Of a stretch of 64,000 nucleotides of DNA, positions 51,434 through 61,237 are shown in pieces (position 1 is the first letter of the stretch; each line of letters opens with the position of its first letter). The translations under genes were made by a program, and so were the position numbers. This stretch comes from Bacteroidales bacterium UBA3754 (GTDB lineage Bacteria; Bacteroidota; Bacteroidia; Bacteroidales; UBA1715), in contig DFGI01000061.1 in NCBI GenBank assembly GCA_002371705.1, forward strand, positions 1 to 64,000. Direction: 5' to 3'. The notes beneath the pieces were generated by a model. It was not told where the DNA came from. It made no database searches and worked only from the letters and a program-made list of their open reading frames with translations.

Positions 51434-52264
51434 TTATAGAATAAACATTTCTTCTGGGACTTCGTTGATGATTCCGACTGCTTTTGCTCGTTGGTAGAGG
51501 GTTTCGATGGCTGTTTTTCCTTGTTTTCCAAGCGAAAGGCTAAAATCATTCACAAACAGGGCTATGTGTTTTTTCAATACATCATCTTCAATTGCTTGTG
51601 CATATTCGTGTATAAACGTGTTTGACGATTGAGGATGTGCGTTTGCGTATTCAATACTTTCGCGTAGCAATTGATTGATTGTCTTTTTCAAATCATCGGG
51701 TACATCTCTGCGAATCGTAATTGCTCCAAGTGGAATAGGCGTGTGTGTTTCGCTTTCCCAAAAATCGCCCATGTCGCGCAACATTGAAAAGCCTCGTTCA
51801 GCGTATGTAAATCTGTTTTCATGTATTATCACGCCCGCGTCGAATTCTCCGCTCATTATATGTGGTTCTATTTCGGAAAACAAACATTCTGTTTTGTTTG
51901 TATAATCGGGATAAGCCATTGAAAACAATAGATTTGCTGTTGTTTCCTTGCCTGGAATCAGTATCTTGGATTTTGAAGTAATGTTTTTTTCGTTTCCTTT
52001 TTTACAGATAAACAATGGACCATTCGCAAAGCCCAACGCGCTTCCTGCATCAAGGATTTGGTAGGTCTTATATACGTGTGCGTACGCGAAATAGCTCAAT
52101 TTTGTCATTTGCAGATCTCCGCACATCGCACGGCGGTTCAGTTCCTGTACATCGCCCATCACAACTTTGAAATCAATTCCTTGTGTGTCGATTTTCTTGT
52201 GAATCAGCGCGTCAAACGTATAAGTGTCGTTCGGACAAGTTGAAATTCCTAATGTTATTTCCAT
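51434..52264 (-). CDS. mqnD: 1,4-dihydroxy-6-naphthoate synthase (MqnD), futalosine menaquinone pathway
   Basis: 276 residues, a periplasmic-binding-protein-like fold. The start LGISTCPNDTYTFDALIHKKI, the LTKLSYFAYA-like segment (MTKLSYFAYAHVYKTYQIL) and the catalytic His in GVIIHENRFTYAERG identify MqnD. It cleaves cyclic dehypoxanthine futalosine to dihydroxynaphthoate, so the organism seems to make menaquinone by the futalosine route. Its start overlaps the end of the amylase gene by about 10 bp. It converges on the hdr cluster. Confidence 0.93.
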   Translation of the reverse strand: MEITLGISTCPNDTYTFDALIHKKIDTQGIDFKVVMGDVQELNRRAMCGDLQMTKLSYFAYAHVYKTYQILDAGSALGFANGPLFICKKGNEKNITSKSKILIPGKETTANLLFSMAYPDYTNKTECLFSEIEPHIMSGEFDAGVIIHENRFTYAERGFSMLRDMGDFWESETHTPIPLGAITIRRDVPDDLKKTINQLLRESIEYANAHPQSSNTFIHEYAQAIEDDVLKKHIALFVNDFSLSLGKQGKTAIETLYQRAKAVGIINEVPEEMFIL

Positions 52265-53970
52265 TCCATTTTGAAAACTAAAGCTGAATTTGGTAAAATT
52301 GATATTGGCAGTCCATTCTCAAGTATGTCGCTCATCGGGTATTCGTCGTGTAAACTGCCGTCGAATATTTCCGTGAGTTTGAGAGTGCCTTTGGTGGGGC
52401 AGTTCATTGTTTCAAACATGTGGTTTCCAAGAATCAGATTGAATGTGAACGTTCTTTCGTAGTCGAAATTTAGCACGAATAACAATTTTTCATTTTCCGA
52501 GTATCGGGTATATGCAAAGATTTTGTCGGCGTCGAGTTTTCCGTCATAATTTTTCCACATTAAGTCGTAGAATGCGCCGTTTTGTACAGCGTCTGAGTTC
52601 AATCTGAAGTTAAGCAGCTGTGAATAAAATTCCCGTAAATCTTTTTGTTCGGGCGATAATCTTCCGCCGTCGAATTTTCCTCCGTTCACCCATTTGTTGA
52701 ACTCTTTTAAACTCCAATAGTCAAAAATAGTTGTGCGTCCGTCAACTCCGCTGAAACCTTCTTTGTCCATTCCTTTTTCTCCGATTTCTTGACCAAAATA
52801 TATCATCAGCGGACCAGGATTGATGGTTGCGAGCAACACCATGGCGGCTTTTGCTTTTTCCCCGTCGTTAGCAAAGAAACGTGATGCGATGCGTTGTTCG
52901 TCGTGGTTTTCCAAAAATCGCAGCATTTTTCCCACAACCCGTTCCGAACGTTTCCAATAGTCGGAAATATATTTTGCAATACCTTTTCCTTCAACAATCA
53001 AACGCATAGTGTCGTACAAGCCAACTTTGTCGTACAAATAGTCGAAATGACCGTCAACTAAATAACTTACGTATGCGTCGGGATTGTATATTTCTGCTAT
53101 GAATATACAATTTGGGTTAATTTCTTTGATTTGTGGAATCACCCAGCCCCAAAACTGCACGGGAACCATTTCCGCCATATCGCAACGGAAACCGTCAACG
53201 CCTTTTTGCGCCCAGAATGAGAGGATTTCCTGCATACGAATCCACGTGTCGGGAATTTGCTCGAAATGATTTTGCCACGTGTTTTTGTAGTCAACGCCAT
53301 AATTTAACTTTATGGTTTCGTACCAGTCGTTTTTCGACGGATAAGAATTGAACACATCGTTGCCTGTCACTCTGGCTGGATATTCGTAGTACATTGCCGA
53401 GCCTTCTGTGTATGGATATTGAATATCAGGCAGATGCAACTCTTCGTCGGGAATGTAGTAGAAATTATTGTTTGGCGAAAAAGCCAAAGAAGTGTCGTCG
53501 TAGCTTCCCAGCGATGTGCCGCCAAGTGGCAGATTGTCGGAACTGTATTCACGCGACACATGGTTGGGAACAAAATCCATAATGCATTGTAACCCAGCAT
53601 CGTGCGTGCGAGCAATCAAATCTTCGTATTCTTTCATTCGAAGTTTCACGTTTGTTGCCAAATCGGGGTCAACGTCAAAGTAGTCTTTGATGGCATACGG
53701 CGAGCCAGCCCGCCCTTTCACCACGTGCGGATTATCAACCGAAAGCCCGTAGCGGGAATAATTCGTGCACGAAGCATGGCGAATCACACCAGTGTACCAC
53801 ACGTGCGTCACGCCCATTCTTTTTAGTTCGTTCAACGCTGTGGAAGTTATGTCGTTGAATTTGGAACAACCATTTTCTTTTATAGTCCCGAATTCTTGAT
53901 TTGTTTCGTTTTGGTTCGCAAAAAGACGCGTAAAAATTTGATAGATATTTATTACTGTCTGCATAATCAT
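52255..53970 (-). CDS. Cytoplasmic GH13 alpha-amylase-family enzyme
   Basis: 571 residues from ATG 53970 (MIMQTVINIYQIFTRLFANQ); no signal peptide, so intracellular. Catalytic regions: CIMDFVPNHVS, GFRCDMAEMVPVQFW (Asp nucleophile), IFIAEIYN (Glu acid) and LENHDEQRIA (third Asp). The open active-site layout and the C-terminal beta domain (FVLNFDYERTF) are GH13-like. It hydrolyses or transfers alpha-glucan chains, perhaps glycogen or maltodextrin; the subfamily is not decided. A start at 53964 is equally possible. The gene reads into mqnD. Confidence 0.92.
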   Translation of the reverse strand: MIMQTVINIYQIFTRLFANQNETNQEFGTIKENGCSKFNDITSTALNELKRMGVTHVWYTGVIRHASCTNYSRYGLSVDNPHVVKGRAGSPYAIKDYFDVDPDLATNVKLRMKEYEDLIARTHDAGLQCIMDFVPNHVSREYSSDNLPLGGTSLGSYDDTSLAFSPNNNFYYIPDEELHLPDIQYPYTEGSAMYYEYPARVTGNDVFNSYPSKNDWYETIKLNYGVDYKNTWQNHFEQIPDTWIRMQEILSFWAQKGVDGFRCDMAEMVPVQFWGWVIPQIKEINPNCIFIAEIYNPDAYVSYLVDGHFDYLYDKVGLYDTMRLIVEGKGIAKYISDYWKRSERVVGKMLRFLENHDEQRIASRFFANDGEKAKAAMVLLATINPGPLMIYFGQEIGEKGMDKEGFSGVDGRTTIFDYWSLKEFNKWVNGGKFDGGRLSPEQKDLREFYSQLLNFRLNSDAVQNGAFYDLMWKNYDGKLDADKIFAYTRYSENEKLLFVLNFDYERTFTFNLILGNHMFETMNCPTKGTLKLTEIFDGSLHDEYPMSDILENGLPISILPNSALVFKMEWK

Positions 53971-54220
53971 TTGTATTTTGACCAAAGGTAATTTTTTTTC
54001 TCGTTCATTTTTCACAGAGCGACAATTATTTAATAATGATTCGTCGAAAAACAGCGTTTCACTTTAAAATTTGTGTTGCGTTGTTTGAAAATACCGTGTT
54101 TTTACTTTTCTCAACAACAAAATGCACAAATTAATATCGTTTCGTTTGCAATTTTTTGCATTTCGGTAAAAAAATCGCAATTTCTAAATATAAAATTGAA
54201 AAGAAAAATATCATAAATGT

Positions 54221-54228
54221 TATATTTG
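54221..54228 (+). promoter_or_regulatory. -7 box of the gldF operon
   Basis: TATATTTG matches TAnnTTTG 20 nt before the gldF ATG, with a TTG at 54196-54198 upstream at about the spacing of a -33 element. It supports ATG 54249 rather than an upstream in-frame start at 54156. Confidence 0.6.
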
Positions 54229-54248
54229 CACCACCATTTTTGAAATGT

Positions 54249-54971
54249 ATGATTGCACTTTTTAGAAAAGAATTGTCGAGTTTTTTCAGTTCGCTCATCG
54301 GGTACCTTGTGCTGATAGTTTTTTTATTGGCGACGGCATTGTTCCTCTTTGTGTTCGACGGCGATCTCAATATTCTTAACTCGGGCTATGCTAACATAGA
54401 TGGATTGTTTATTTTGGCTCCGTGGATTTTCTTATTTTTAATTCCGGCAATTTCCATGCGGTTCTATAGTGAGGAATCCAAGTCGGGGACAATGGAATTG
54501 TTGCTCACTATGCCGATTTCTGACCGTTCCATTGTGCTGGGAAAATATTTTGCTGGTTTGTTGTTGTTGCTGTTCGCACTAGTACCAACAATATTATATT
54601 ACATTACAATTTATTCCTTGGGAAGTCCTGTGGGCAATATTGATACGGGTGCGACAGTTGGTGCGTACATCGGGTTGATTTGTATGGGCGGAATGTATTT
54701 GGCTATTGGTACGTTTATATCGTCACTTACTGATAATCAGATTATTGCTTTTATTTTGACTGCTGTTTCGTGCTTTGTGTTGTACATAGGATTTGATTTT
54801 ATTGCGGAATTGTTGCCGTCGCTATCGTTCTTGTCAACACTGGGGATTCAGGAACATTATGCTTCGATTAGCCGTGGCGTTGTCGATACCCGCGATTTGA
54901 TATATTTTATTGGCTTTATAGTGCTATTTTTATATTTCACCACTTTGTCGATTGCGAAAAAAAGGAAATAA
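54249..54971 (+). CDS. gldF: GldF-like ABC transporter permease
   Basis: 240 residues from ATG 54249 (MIALFRKELSSFFSSLIGYL). Six helices of the ABC-2 type; the typical IPAISMRFYSEESKSGTMELLLTMPISD segment lies after helix 2. GldF with GldG and the ATPase GldA forms an ABC transporter needed for gliding in Flavobacterium; in non-gliding Bacteroidales its role is unknown. gldA is not in this window. gldG starts one base after the stop. Confidence 0.92.
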   Translation: MIALFRKELSSFFSSLIGYLVLIVFLLATALFLFVFDGDLNILNSGYANIDGLFILAPWIFLFLIPAISMRFYSEESKSGTMELLLTMPISDRSIVLGKYFAGLLLLLFALVPTILYYITIYSLGSPVGNIDTGATVGAYIGLICMGGMYLAIGTFISSLTDNQIIAFILTAVSCFVLYIGFDFIAELLPSLSFLSTLGIQEHYASISRGVVDTRDLIYFIGFIVLFLYFTTLSIAKKRK

Positions 54972-54972
54972 T

Positions 54973-56718
54973 ATGAAGAAGATTACCACAACATCCACAC
55001 TTATAAGAATCGCAATCGCACTTGCCGCGTTTTGTATTGTGCTCGTAGTGAGTGAATTGAAATATTTCCGTTTCGATATGACAGAAGAAAAACGCTACAC
55101 GCTTTCGGAAACATCGAAACAAGTTTTGGAACAACTTGACGACACAATTCGCATGACAGTGTATTTGACGGGCGATTTGCCAATGTCGTTTGTTAAAATG
55201 GAACGTGATGTCTCTGATTTGTTGAATGAGTTTCAACAAATTGGCGGAAAAAATAAAGTTCTCGTTAAATTTATTGACCCTCAATCAATTGGCGATGGAA
55301 AAAATAGTTTTAAACATACAATTGCCCGTTTGCACGATTCCTACGGACTTGCGCCGTACACGATTCAGGAAGAGGACGAAAATGGAAAATTGACGCAACG
55401 CAACATTATTCCTGGCATAATTGTTTCAACGTCAAAGAAATTTGTGACGGTGAATATGTTGAGCAATACTCGTGGCAATACCCCCGAAGAGCAAATCAAC
55501 GAGGCGTTGCAAAATCTAGAATATCAATGTGTGAAGGCGATTTTGCAATTGACGGCAGAAAAACGGAAAAATGTGGCGTTCCTTACTGGACACGGTGAAC
55601 TACCGTTGTTGTATTCCTACAATGCAACGGTCTCTTTGCTTGATATTTACAATGTTGACCGGGTGACTTCGCAGCAATTGCTCGATTCGTTGGATAAATA
55701 CGATGCTCTGGTTATTGCGGAGCCCACAATGCAATTGAGCGAGCAAGACAAATTTGTTATCGACCAATATATTATGAACGACGGAAATGTGATGTTTTTG
55801 TACGATAATGTTTCTGTCAGCTTGGATTCTCTTAAGAAAAGTTCCTATACCTTTGCATTGGCAAAAGATTTGAATCTTTCGGATTTGTTGTTCAATCTTG
55901 GCGTGCGAATCAATCCTGCAATTCTGCTTGACAATCAATGTGCGAAAATACCTATGAATGTTGCCGCATTTGGCGAACAGCCTCGTTTTGTCCCTGTTCC
56001 GTGGTATTATTTCCCGTTGTTCAAACCGACAAAGAAACACAACATTACAAACAATATTGATGTGGTGAAATCGGAATTTGCAAGCACTATCGACACTTTG
56101 GAAGGAAATGGTGCTTACAAAAAAACAGTTTTGCTCACTTCGTCGGCGTATGCACGTGTGGTTTCCACGCCAACAACGGTTGGTTTTCAAATATTGCAAA
56201 GCAATCCAAATAAGGAGTTTTTCAATAAATATTATGTGCCTACGGCGGTGTTGCTCGAAGGTTCGGGGAAATCGCTGTATCAGTCAAGAAAGTCACCGCT
56301 TGAAAATAGTGGGTTTTCTGTGCCAAAACAATTCCAACGCAAAGATGAGTCTTCGCAAAATCGCATCATTGTCGTTTCCGATGGTGATGTGATTCGTAAC
56401 GAAATAGAGGTAGCCAACGGTGATACGATTCCTAAACCGCTGTATTATTACAAGTATGCTTCGTTCGATAAACGTGTTTATACGGGCAATCTTGACTTCT
56501 TTATGAATGCGGTGAATTATCTCTGTGGAGATTCCGATTTGCTTTCGGTGCGCTCGCGCGAAATCACTATTCGATTGTTGAACAAAAATAGAATTATTGA
56601 AGAAAAAACATATTGGCAATTATTGAACATTGTGCTTCCAATTTTACTTATCTCGTTGGTAGGCATTGTGTTATATGTTGTCAGAAAATACAGATATTCG
56701 AAAAAATATGTTGGCTAA
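54973..56718 (+). CDS. gldG: GldG-like ABC transporter component
   Basis: 581 residues from ATG 54973. An N-terminal helix (IRIAIALAAFCIVLVVSELKYFRFDM) is followed by RYTLSETSKQVLEQLDDTI, the start of the ABC_transp_aux domain, and by KNVAFLTGHGELP and DALVIAEPTMQLSEQDKFVIDQY. A C-terminal helix (LLNIVLPILLISLVGIVLYV) closes the chain. This is the periplasmic-domain partner of GldF. Its last 11 bases overlap hisF in another frame. Confidence 0.92.
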   Translation: MKKITTTSTLIRIAIALAAFCIVLVVSELKYFRFDMTEEKRYTLSETSKQVLEQLDDTIRMTVYLTGDLPMSFVKMERDVSDLLNEFQQIGGKNKVLVKFIDPQSIGDGKNSFKHTIARLHDSYGLAPYTIQEEDENGKLTQRNIIPGIIVSTSKKFVTVNMLSNTRGNTPEEQINEALQNLEYQCVKAILQLTAEKRKNVAFLTGHGELPLLYSYNATVSLLDIYNVDRVTSQQLLDSLDKYDALVIAEPTMQLSEQDKFVIDQYIMNDGNVMFLYDNVSVSLDSLKKSSYTFALAKDLNLSDLLFNLGVRINPAILLDNQCAKIPMNVAAFGEQPRFVPVPWYYFPLFKPTKKHNITNNIDVVKSEFASTIDTLEGNGAYKKTVLLTSSAYARVVSTPTTVGFQILQSNPNKEFFNKYYVPTAVLLEGSGKSLYQSRKSPLENSGFSVPKQFQRKDESSQNRIIVVSDGDVIRNEIEVANGDTIPKPLYYYKYASFDKRVYTGNLDFFMNAVNYLCGDSDLLSVRSREITIRLLNKNRIIEEKTYWQLLNIVLPILLISLVGIVLYVVRKYRYSKKYVG

Positions 56719-57460
56719 ACGAATCATACCGTGTCTTGATATTAAAGACGGTCGCACCGTGAAGGGCATCAATTTTCTTGGTCTCCGCGATGCCGGCGAC
56801 CCTGTGGAACTGGGGGCAATGTATGCTGAGCAAGGCGCCGACGAGCTCACATTTTTGGACATTACAGCCACAATAGAGGGACGCGATACGTTTGCGGAGT
56901 TGGTGAAGAAAATTGCGATTCATCTGAATATTCCATTTACCGTTGGTGGTGGCATAAAATCGGTTCACGATGTGGGCGTGTTGCTTGCGGCAGGCGCTGA
57001 TAAAATCACCATAAATTCCGCGGCAGTATATAATCCACAGTTAGTCACCGATTTAGCTAAGGAATTTGGCTCGCAGTGTATAGTTGTCGCCATTGATACA
57101 AAATTGCACGATGATGTGTGGATGGTGCATACGCACGGCGGTCACCAGGCTACCGACATACGAACGCTCGATTGGGTTAAGGAAGTGTATAACCGTGGTG
57201 CGGGCGAAATATTGCTCACCTCAATGAACCACGATGGAACTAAGGGAGGCTTTGCGTGCGATATTACCCGTCAAGTGTCCGAAATGGTCGATATTCCAGT
57301 GATTGCGTCGGGTGGTGCAGGAACTATGGAACATTTCAAAGATGTGTTCACTAAAGGAAAAGCCGATGCGGCGCTGGCGGCAAGCATTTTCCATTTTAAG
57401 GAAATTGCCATTCCCGAATTGAAAGCATACTTAAAACAACAAAACATACCTATCAGATAA
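56708..57460 (+). CDS. hisF: Imidazole glycerol phosphate synthase cyclase subunit HisF
   Basis: 250 residues from ATG 56708 (MLAKRIIPCLDIKDG). A complete TIM barrel: Asp11 in CLDIKDGRTVKG, FTVGGGIKS, VVAIDTKL with the second catalytic Asp, LLTSMNHDGTKGGF, and VIASGGAGTMEH. It forms IGP and AICAR from PRFAR and ammonia supplied by HisH. It overlaps gldG and shares its last base with the following hisIE gene. hisH and hisA are not in the window. Confidence 0.96.
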   Translation: MLAKRIIPCLDIKDGRTVKGINFLGLRDAGDPVELGAMYAEQGADELTFLDITATIEGRDTFAELVKKIAIHLNIPFTVGGGIKSVHDVGVLLAAGADKITINSAAVYNPQLVTDLAKEFGSQCIVVAIDTKLHDDVWMVHTHGGHQATDIRTLDWVKEVYNRGAGEILLTSMNHDGTKGGFACDITRQVSEMVDIPVIASGGAGTMEHFKDVFTKGKADAALAASIFHFKEIAIPELKAYLKQQNIPIR

Positions 57461-58032
57461 TGGAACTGAATTTTTCAAAATATGGCGATGGTTTGATTCC
57501 TGCAATTGTTCAGGATGCCGACACGCGTGTCGTGCTGATGCTGGGTTTTATGAATCAAGAAGCCTTCGACCTTACGCTCGAAACGCATAAAGTTACGTTT
57601 TACAGCCGCTCGCGCCAAACGTTGTGGACCAAAGGTGAAACCTCGGGGAACTTTTTGCGGTTTGTGAGCGCAAAAGTTGACTGCGACAACGACACATTGC
57701 TGATTCAAGCCCATCCGATGGGGCCAACTTGTCATACGGGAACTGATACGTGCTGGGCTGAGGAAAACAAACCAATGCCGTGCGATTTGCGTCCGTTGGA
57801 ACAACTCATTCAATCGAAAAAAATGAAATGTTCAAACGAACAAATAAATGTTATCAGCAATACAATCAATGCGTTGGCGAAATCATCGTCAGAAAAAATT
57901 ACTGACGACGAAAAACAAAAATTAATGAAACAAAGTGCGGAAATGCTCTATAACATAATCGAACTGTTTTCGTGTAACGGAATTAGTGTCGAGGAAATAA
58001 TAGAAAATATAAATAAAATACAAACACATTAA
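57460..58032 (+). CDS. hisI: HisIE-like protein with an altered HisE half
   Basis: 190 residues. The N-terminal phosphoribosyl-AMP cyclohydrolase domain is intact: VLMLGFMNQEAF, TFYSRSRQTLWTKGETSGN, the metal site VDCDNDTLL and GPTCHTGTDTCW. The C-terminal half aligns to phosphoribosyl-ATP pyrophosphatase by length and the LYNIIELF helix, but the SYT and KVGEEAVE-type acidic motifs are missing, and the EAADLLYH helix reads QSAEMLYN. PRA-CH activity is likely; PRA-PH activity is doubtful. The ATG overlaps the hisF stop by one base. Confidence 0.88.
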   Translation: MELNFSKYGDGLIPAIVQDADTRVVLMLGFMNQEAFDLTLETHKVTFYSRSRQTLWTKGETSGNFLRFVSAKVDCDNDTLLIQAHPMGPTCHTGTDTCWAEENKPMPCDLRPLEQLIQSKKMKCSNEQINVISNTINALAKSSSEKITDDEKQKLMKQSAEMLYNIIELFSCNGISVEEIIENINKIQTH

Positions 58033-58043
58033 ATTTTTTAATT

Positions 58044-58736
58044 ATGAAAGTACCTTCGTATAATGAAATGGTGGCAGAGCTCAAAAAGACGAATATCGCC
58101 AAGACTCTGTCGGAAAAAGAAGTGAATGAAATTCTTAGTAATTTGAAATTCATTCCTTACAAAAAAGGTGAAACGATTTTCAAACAAGGTCATTCGATCA
58201 ACGAAACAACGATTCTTATGCGTGGTTTGACCAAAACTTCGGTTGAAAACAGAAGCCACGACAGAAGTACAATTATTTCGTTGCAAGTTCCTGTGTCAAT
58301 CGTTGGAGTATCAACTCTTTTCGACGAAACATATCCAGCTACGGCTGAAGCATTGAACGATTCTATAATCGCATTCATTGAAAAAGACACGATTCGTCGG
58401 ATTCTTGGAACAAACCCAAAATTTGCGTCAGCAATGGTTGAACTTACGTCAAAATGCTTGAACAAATTCATTCGTCAAATCGCTGATTTGGGACAAAAAC
58501 AAATCAAAGCGCGTATGGCAAGCATTTTGTTGATTATTTCCGAACTTATCGACAAAGACTACATCGACATTCAAATTTCGAGAAACGAATTAGCTGAATA
58601 TGCGGGTATTTCAACTGGTAGCGCAATTCGCTTGTTGAGTGAACTCGAAAAAGAAGGCTATATTTTCTTGGATAAGAAGAACATTGAAATTAAGAACAAA
58701 GCAGGACTTGAATTAGTAAGCCAAGTTGACGATTAG
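58044..58736 (+). CDS. Crp/Fnr-family transcriptional regulator
   Basis: 230 residues. An N-terminal cyclic-nucleotide-binding-like barrel (FIPYKKGETIFKQGHSINETTILMRG) precedes a long dimer helix and a C-terminal winged helix (ISRNELAEYAGISTGSAIRLLSELEKEGYIFLD). No cysteine cluster is present, so it is not an oxygen-sensing FNR. The ligand and regulon are unknown. The gene is 11 nt after hisIE and 1 nt before pepD. Confidence 0.92.
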   Translation: MKVPSYNEMVAELKKTNIAKTLSEKEVNEILSNLKFIPYKKGETIFKQGHSINETTILMRGLTKTSVENRSHDRSTIISLQVPVSIVGVSTLFDETYPATAEALNDSIIAFIEKDTIRRILGTNPKFASAMVELTSKCLNKFIRQIADLGQKQIKARMASILLIISELIDKDYIDIQISRNELAEYAGISTGSAIRLLSELEKEGYIFLDKKNIEIKNKAGLELVSQVDD

Positions 58737-58737
58737 T

Positions 58738-60198
58738 ATGTCAGAAATTGCATCATTACAACCGAATTGCGTATGGCAACGGTTCGACGAGATTTGCCAG
58801 ATTCCGCGTCCGTCGAAACACGAAGAGCAAATCACAAAGTATCTGCTTGATTTTGCGGAGCAACGAAATCTGCGCCATCGGCAGGATTCGGCAGGGAATG
58901 TGTTTATTGAAAAACCTGCCACAAACGGTTTTGAAGATTTGGAACCTGTTGTGTTACAGGCACATGTTGATATGGTGCCGCAAAAACGCAACGATGTTGC
59001 CCATAATTTTCTAACCGACCCAATTGAAGCCTACATTGATGGAAATTTTGTCCGTGCGGCAGGAACTACGCTCGGCGCCGACAACGGAATTGGTGTTGCA
59101 ATGATTTTAGCAATTCTTGATTCAAATTCAATAGAGCATGGAGAAATCCATGCCCTATTTACAATAGATGAGGAAACGGGAATGACGGGCGCGTTTGCTC
59201 TCAAACCGACCGATATTTCCGCAAAATATCTCATAAATCTTGACACCGAAAACGAAAATGAAATTACAATCGGCTGCGCGGGTGGATTAGATGCAAATTT
59301 TATATTTGATTTGGAATATTCCGCACTCGGTGAACATACAAAGGTCTATACAATTTCGGTCTCAGGGCTGACCGGCGGTCATTCTGGTTTTGAAATCATT
59401 CTGAACCGTGCGAACGCCAATAAGGTTTTGTGCGAGTTTTTGTATGCCGTGATGGAGAAAACCGATATGAGGCTGATTTCCCTCAATGGTGGAAATATGC
59501 GAAATGCTATCCCACGCGAGGCTACGGCGGTGATTTCCATTAATTATTCGTTTGAGAATGTGTTCCATAAAATGTTTGAACGGTTTGTAGAGGAAAAGCA
59601 ATCACAATTTTACCAGACCGACCCCCATTTTTCGTGCATTGCGGCGGAAACCATCACTGAAACCAATGCGATTTCGCAGGAACAAACGGCTGGTATCATT
59701 CGTGCTATTGTGAATTGTCCGAATGGTGCCGTGAAGTACGAGAATCATAACTGTAAGATTCTCAACACATCAACAAACCTTTCGTTTGTAAAAACCGAAA
59801 ATGGAAAACTTTCCGTCGGTTGTCTGCTGCGAAGCATTGATACCGACAACAAACATCAGTTGGCAAATGCGCAAAAAGCTATTTTTGAATTGTACGGCGC
59901 AAAATCGGAATTCACGGGTGAATATCCCGGTTGGCAACCTGTGTGGGAATCACAGTTGCTATCTGTTGTAAAACAAGCCTGTGCCGACGAATTTTGTGTG
60001 AATCCTAAGGTTGACATAGTCCACGCTGGATTGGAATGTGGAATTTTTGCCGATACATTTCCACATATGGAAGCAGTTTCGTTTGGTCCAAACATCAAAG
60101 GTCCTCATTCGCCAAACGAGGTAGTGGAAATTGCGTCAGTGGGCAAAACATGGAATGTATTGCGTAATGCGTTGAAGAATATTCCAAGAAAGAGATAG
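58738..60198 (+). CDS. pepD: Cytosol non-specific dipeptidase PepD (M20C, aminoacyl-histidine dipeptidase)
   Basis: 486 residues from ATG 58738 (MSEIASLQPNCVWQ). Two-metal M20 motifs: VLQAHVDMVPQ, TTLGADNGIGVAMI (bridging Asp), TIDEETGMTGAF (catalytic Glu), NLDTENENEITIG, HAGLECGIF, and GPNIKGPHSPNEVVE. It hydrolyses dipeptides including Xaa-His in the cytoplasm. Length and order are normal for the family. Confidence 0.95.
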   Translation: MSEIASLQPNCVWQRFDEICQIPRPSKHEEQITKYLLDFAEQRNLRHRQDSAGNVFIEKPATNGFEDLEPVVLQAHVDMVPQKRNDVAHNFLTDPIEAYIDGNFVRAAGTTLGADNGIGVAMILAILDSNSIEHGEIHALFTIDEETGMTGAFALKPTDISAKYLINLDTENENEITIGCAGGLDANFIFDLEYSALGEHTKVYTISVSGLTGGHSGFEIILNRANANKVLCEFLYAVMEKTDMRLISLNGGNMRNAIPREATAVISINYSFENVFHKMFERFVEEKQSQFYQTDPHFSCIAAETITETNAISQEQTAGIIRAIVNCPNGAVKYENHNCKILNTSTNLSFVKTENGKLSVGCLLRSIDTDNKHQLANAQKAIFELYGAKSEFTGEYPGWQPVWESQLLSVVKQACADEFCVNPKVDIVHAGLECGIFADTFPHMEAVSFGPNIKGPHSPNEVVEIASVGKTWNVLRNALKNIPRKR

Positions 60199-60204
60199 AC
60201 TACT

Positions 60205-61230
60205 TTATTCCAACAAATCTTTGTATTCGTGCACGCCATTCACAAATGTTTGCACCGCATCGGCGAGTGTGCCCGTGAATTTGCCACCTGCTGCATTGAA
60301 ATGACCACCTCCGGCGAAATAGTCTTCGGCAAATTTATTTGCTGGAAATTTGCCTTTTGAGCGAAGCGATATTTTTACTGTTCCATTGTCATATTCAGTG
60401 AACAATGCGCAGAATTTCACGTCCTTTATTACCATTGGAATATTTACAAAGCCTTCTGAATCACCAAGTTGGAAATCATATTGCTTTTTGTTTTTCTGGT
60501 TGATGGTGATATACGCTGTGTGGAATTCGGGTAGAAAATTCATATTTTCGTGTAACACGGCAGCTTGCAAACGCATTCGGTTGTAGGTATATACATTGTA
60601 TATATTGTCGTGGATGAAGTTTTTTCGTATGCCTTTTTCGACCAAAGCGCCCACTACCGTGTAAACTTCGGAATACGACGATGCATAGTCCAGCCGCCCA
60701 GTATCAGTTATAATACCTGTGTAGAGCGATTCTGCCACATTTTTGTTAATGTATTTCTCATAACCGCAGGCTTGTAACAGATGATACACCAATTCGCAGG
60801 TGGAACTTGAGTCGGGAAACGAAACAATTGCCTCGGCTTCAATTTTTAGGCCTAAATGGTGGTCAACAACAATTCTTGGTTTTGGAGAACGTTCCACGAC
60901 TTGCTCCAAATTGTCGATTCGACTTAACTGGTTAAAATCCAAACAGATAATTACGTCAGTTGCGTCAAAAATTGCTTGTGATTCTTTGGGCTTCCGTTCG
61001 TAGTTAATCACTTCTTTTGCGCCGTTCATCCAACGAAAAAAAGCGGGAAAATCGTTTGGCAACACAATGTTGACAGTTTTTCCCATTTGTCGCAAAACTT
61101 CGGCAAACGCCGTTGACGAGCCCATTGCATCGCCATCGGAATTATGGTGCGTTGTTATTGTAAACGACTGATTTTCAGAGATTAATTTTTTGATTTTTGA
61201 AATAATCTGCGGAGCAATTGTAAAATCCAT
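60205..61230 (-). CDS. DHH/DHHA1 phosphoesterase (NrnA-like oligoribonuclease/pAp phosphatase)
   Basis: 341 residues. Motif I THHNSDGDAMGSSTAF, motif II ICLDFNQLSRI, the DHH motif VVDHHLGLKI, motif IV GIITDTGRLDYASS, and the DHHA1 substrate motif GGGHFNAAGGKF are all present. Such proteins degrade short RNA oligomers and 3'-phosphoadenosine phosphate. It lies 7 nt downstream of gldI on the same strand and converges on pepD. Confidence 0.93.
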   Translation of the reverse strand: MDFTIAPQIISKIKKLISENQSFTITTHHNSDGDAMGSSTAFAEVLRQMGKTVNIVLPNDFPAFFRWMNGAKEVINYERKPKESQAIFDATDVIICLDFNQLSRIDNLEQVVERSPKPRIVVDHHLGLKIEAEAIVSFPDSSSTCELVYHLLQACGYEKYINKNVAESLYTGIITDTGRLDYASSYSEVYTVVGALVEKGIRKNFIHDNIYNVYTYNRMRLQAAVLHENMNFLPEFHTAYITINQKNKKQYDFQLGDSEGFVNIPMVIKDVKFCALFTEYDNGTVKISLRSKGKFPANKFAEDYFAGGGHFNAAGGKFTGTLADAVQTFVNGVHEYKDLLE

Positions 61231-61237
61231 CTGTATA

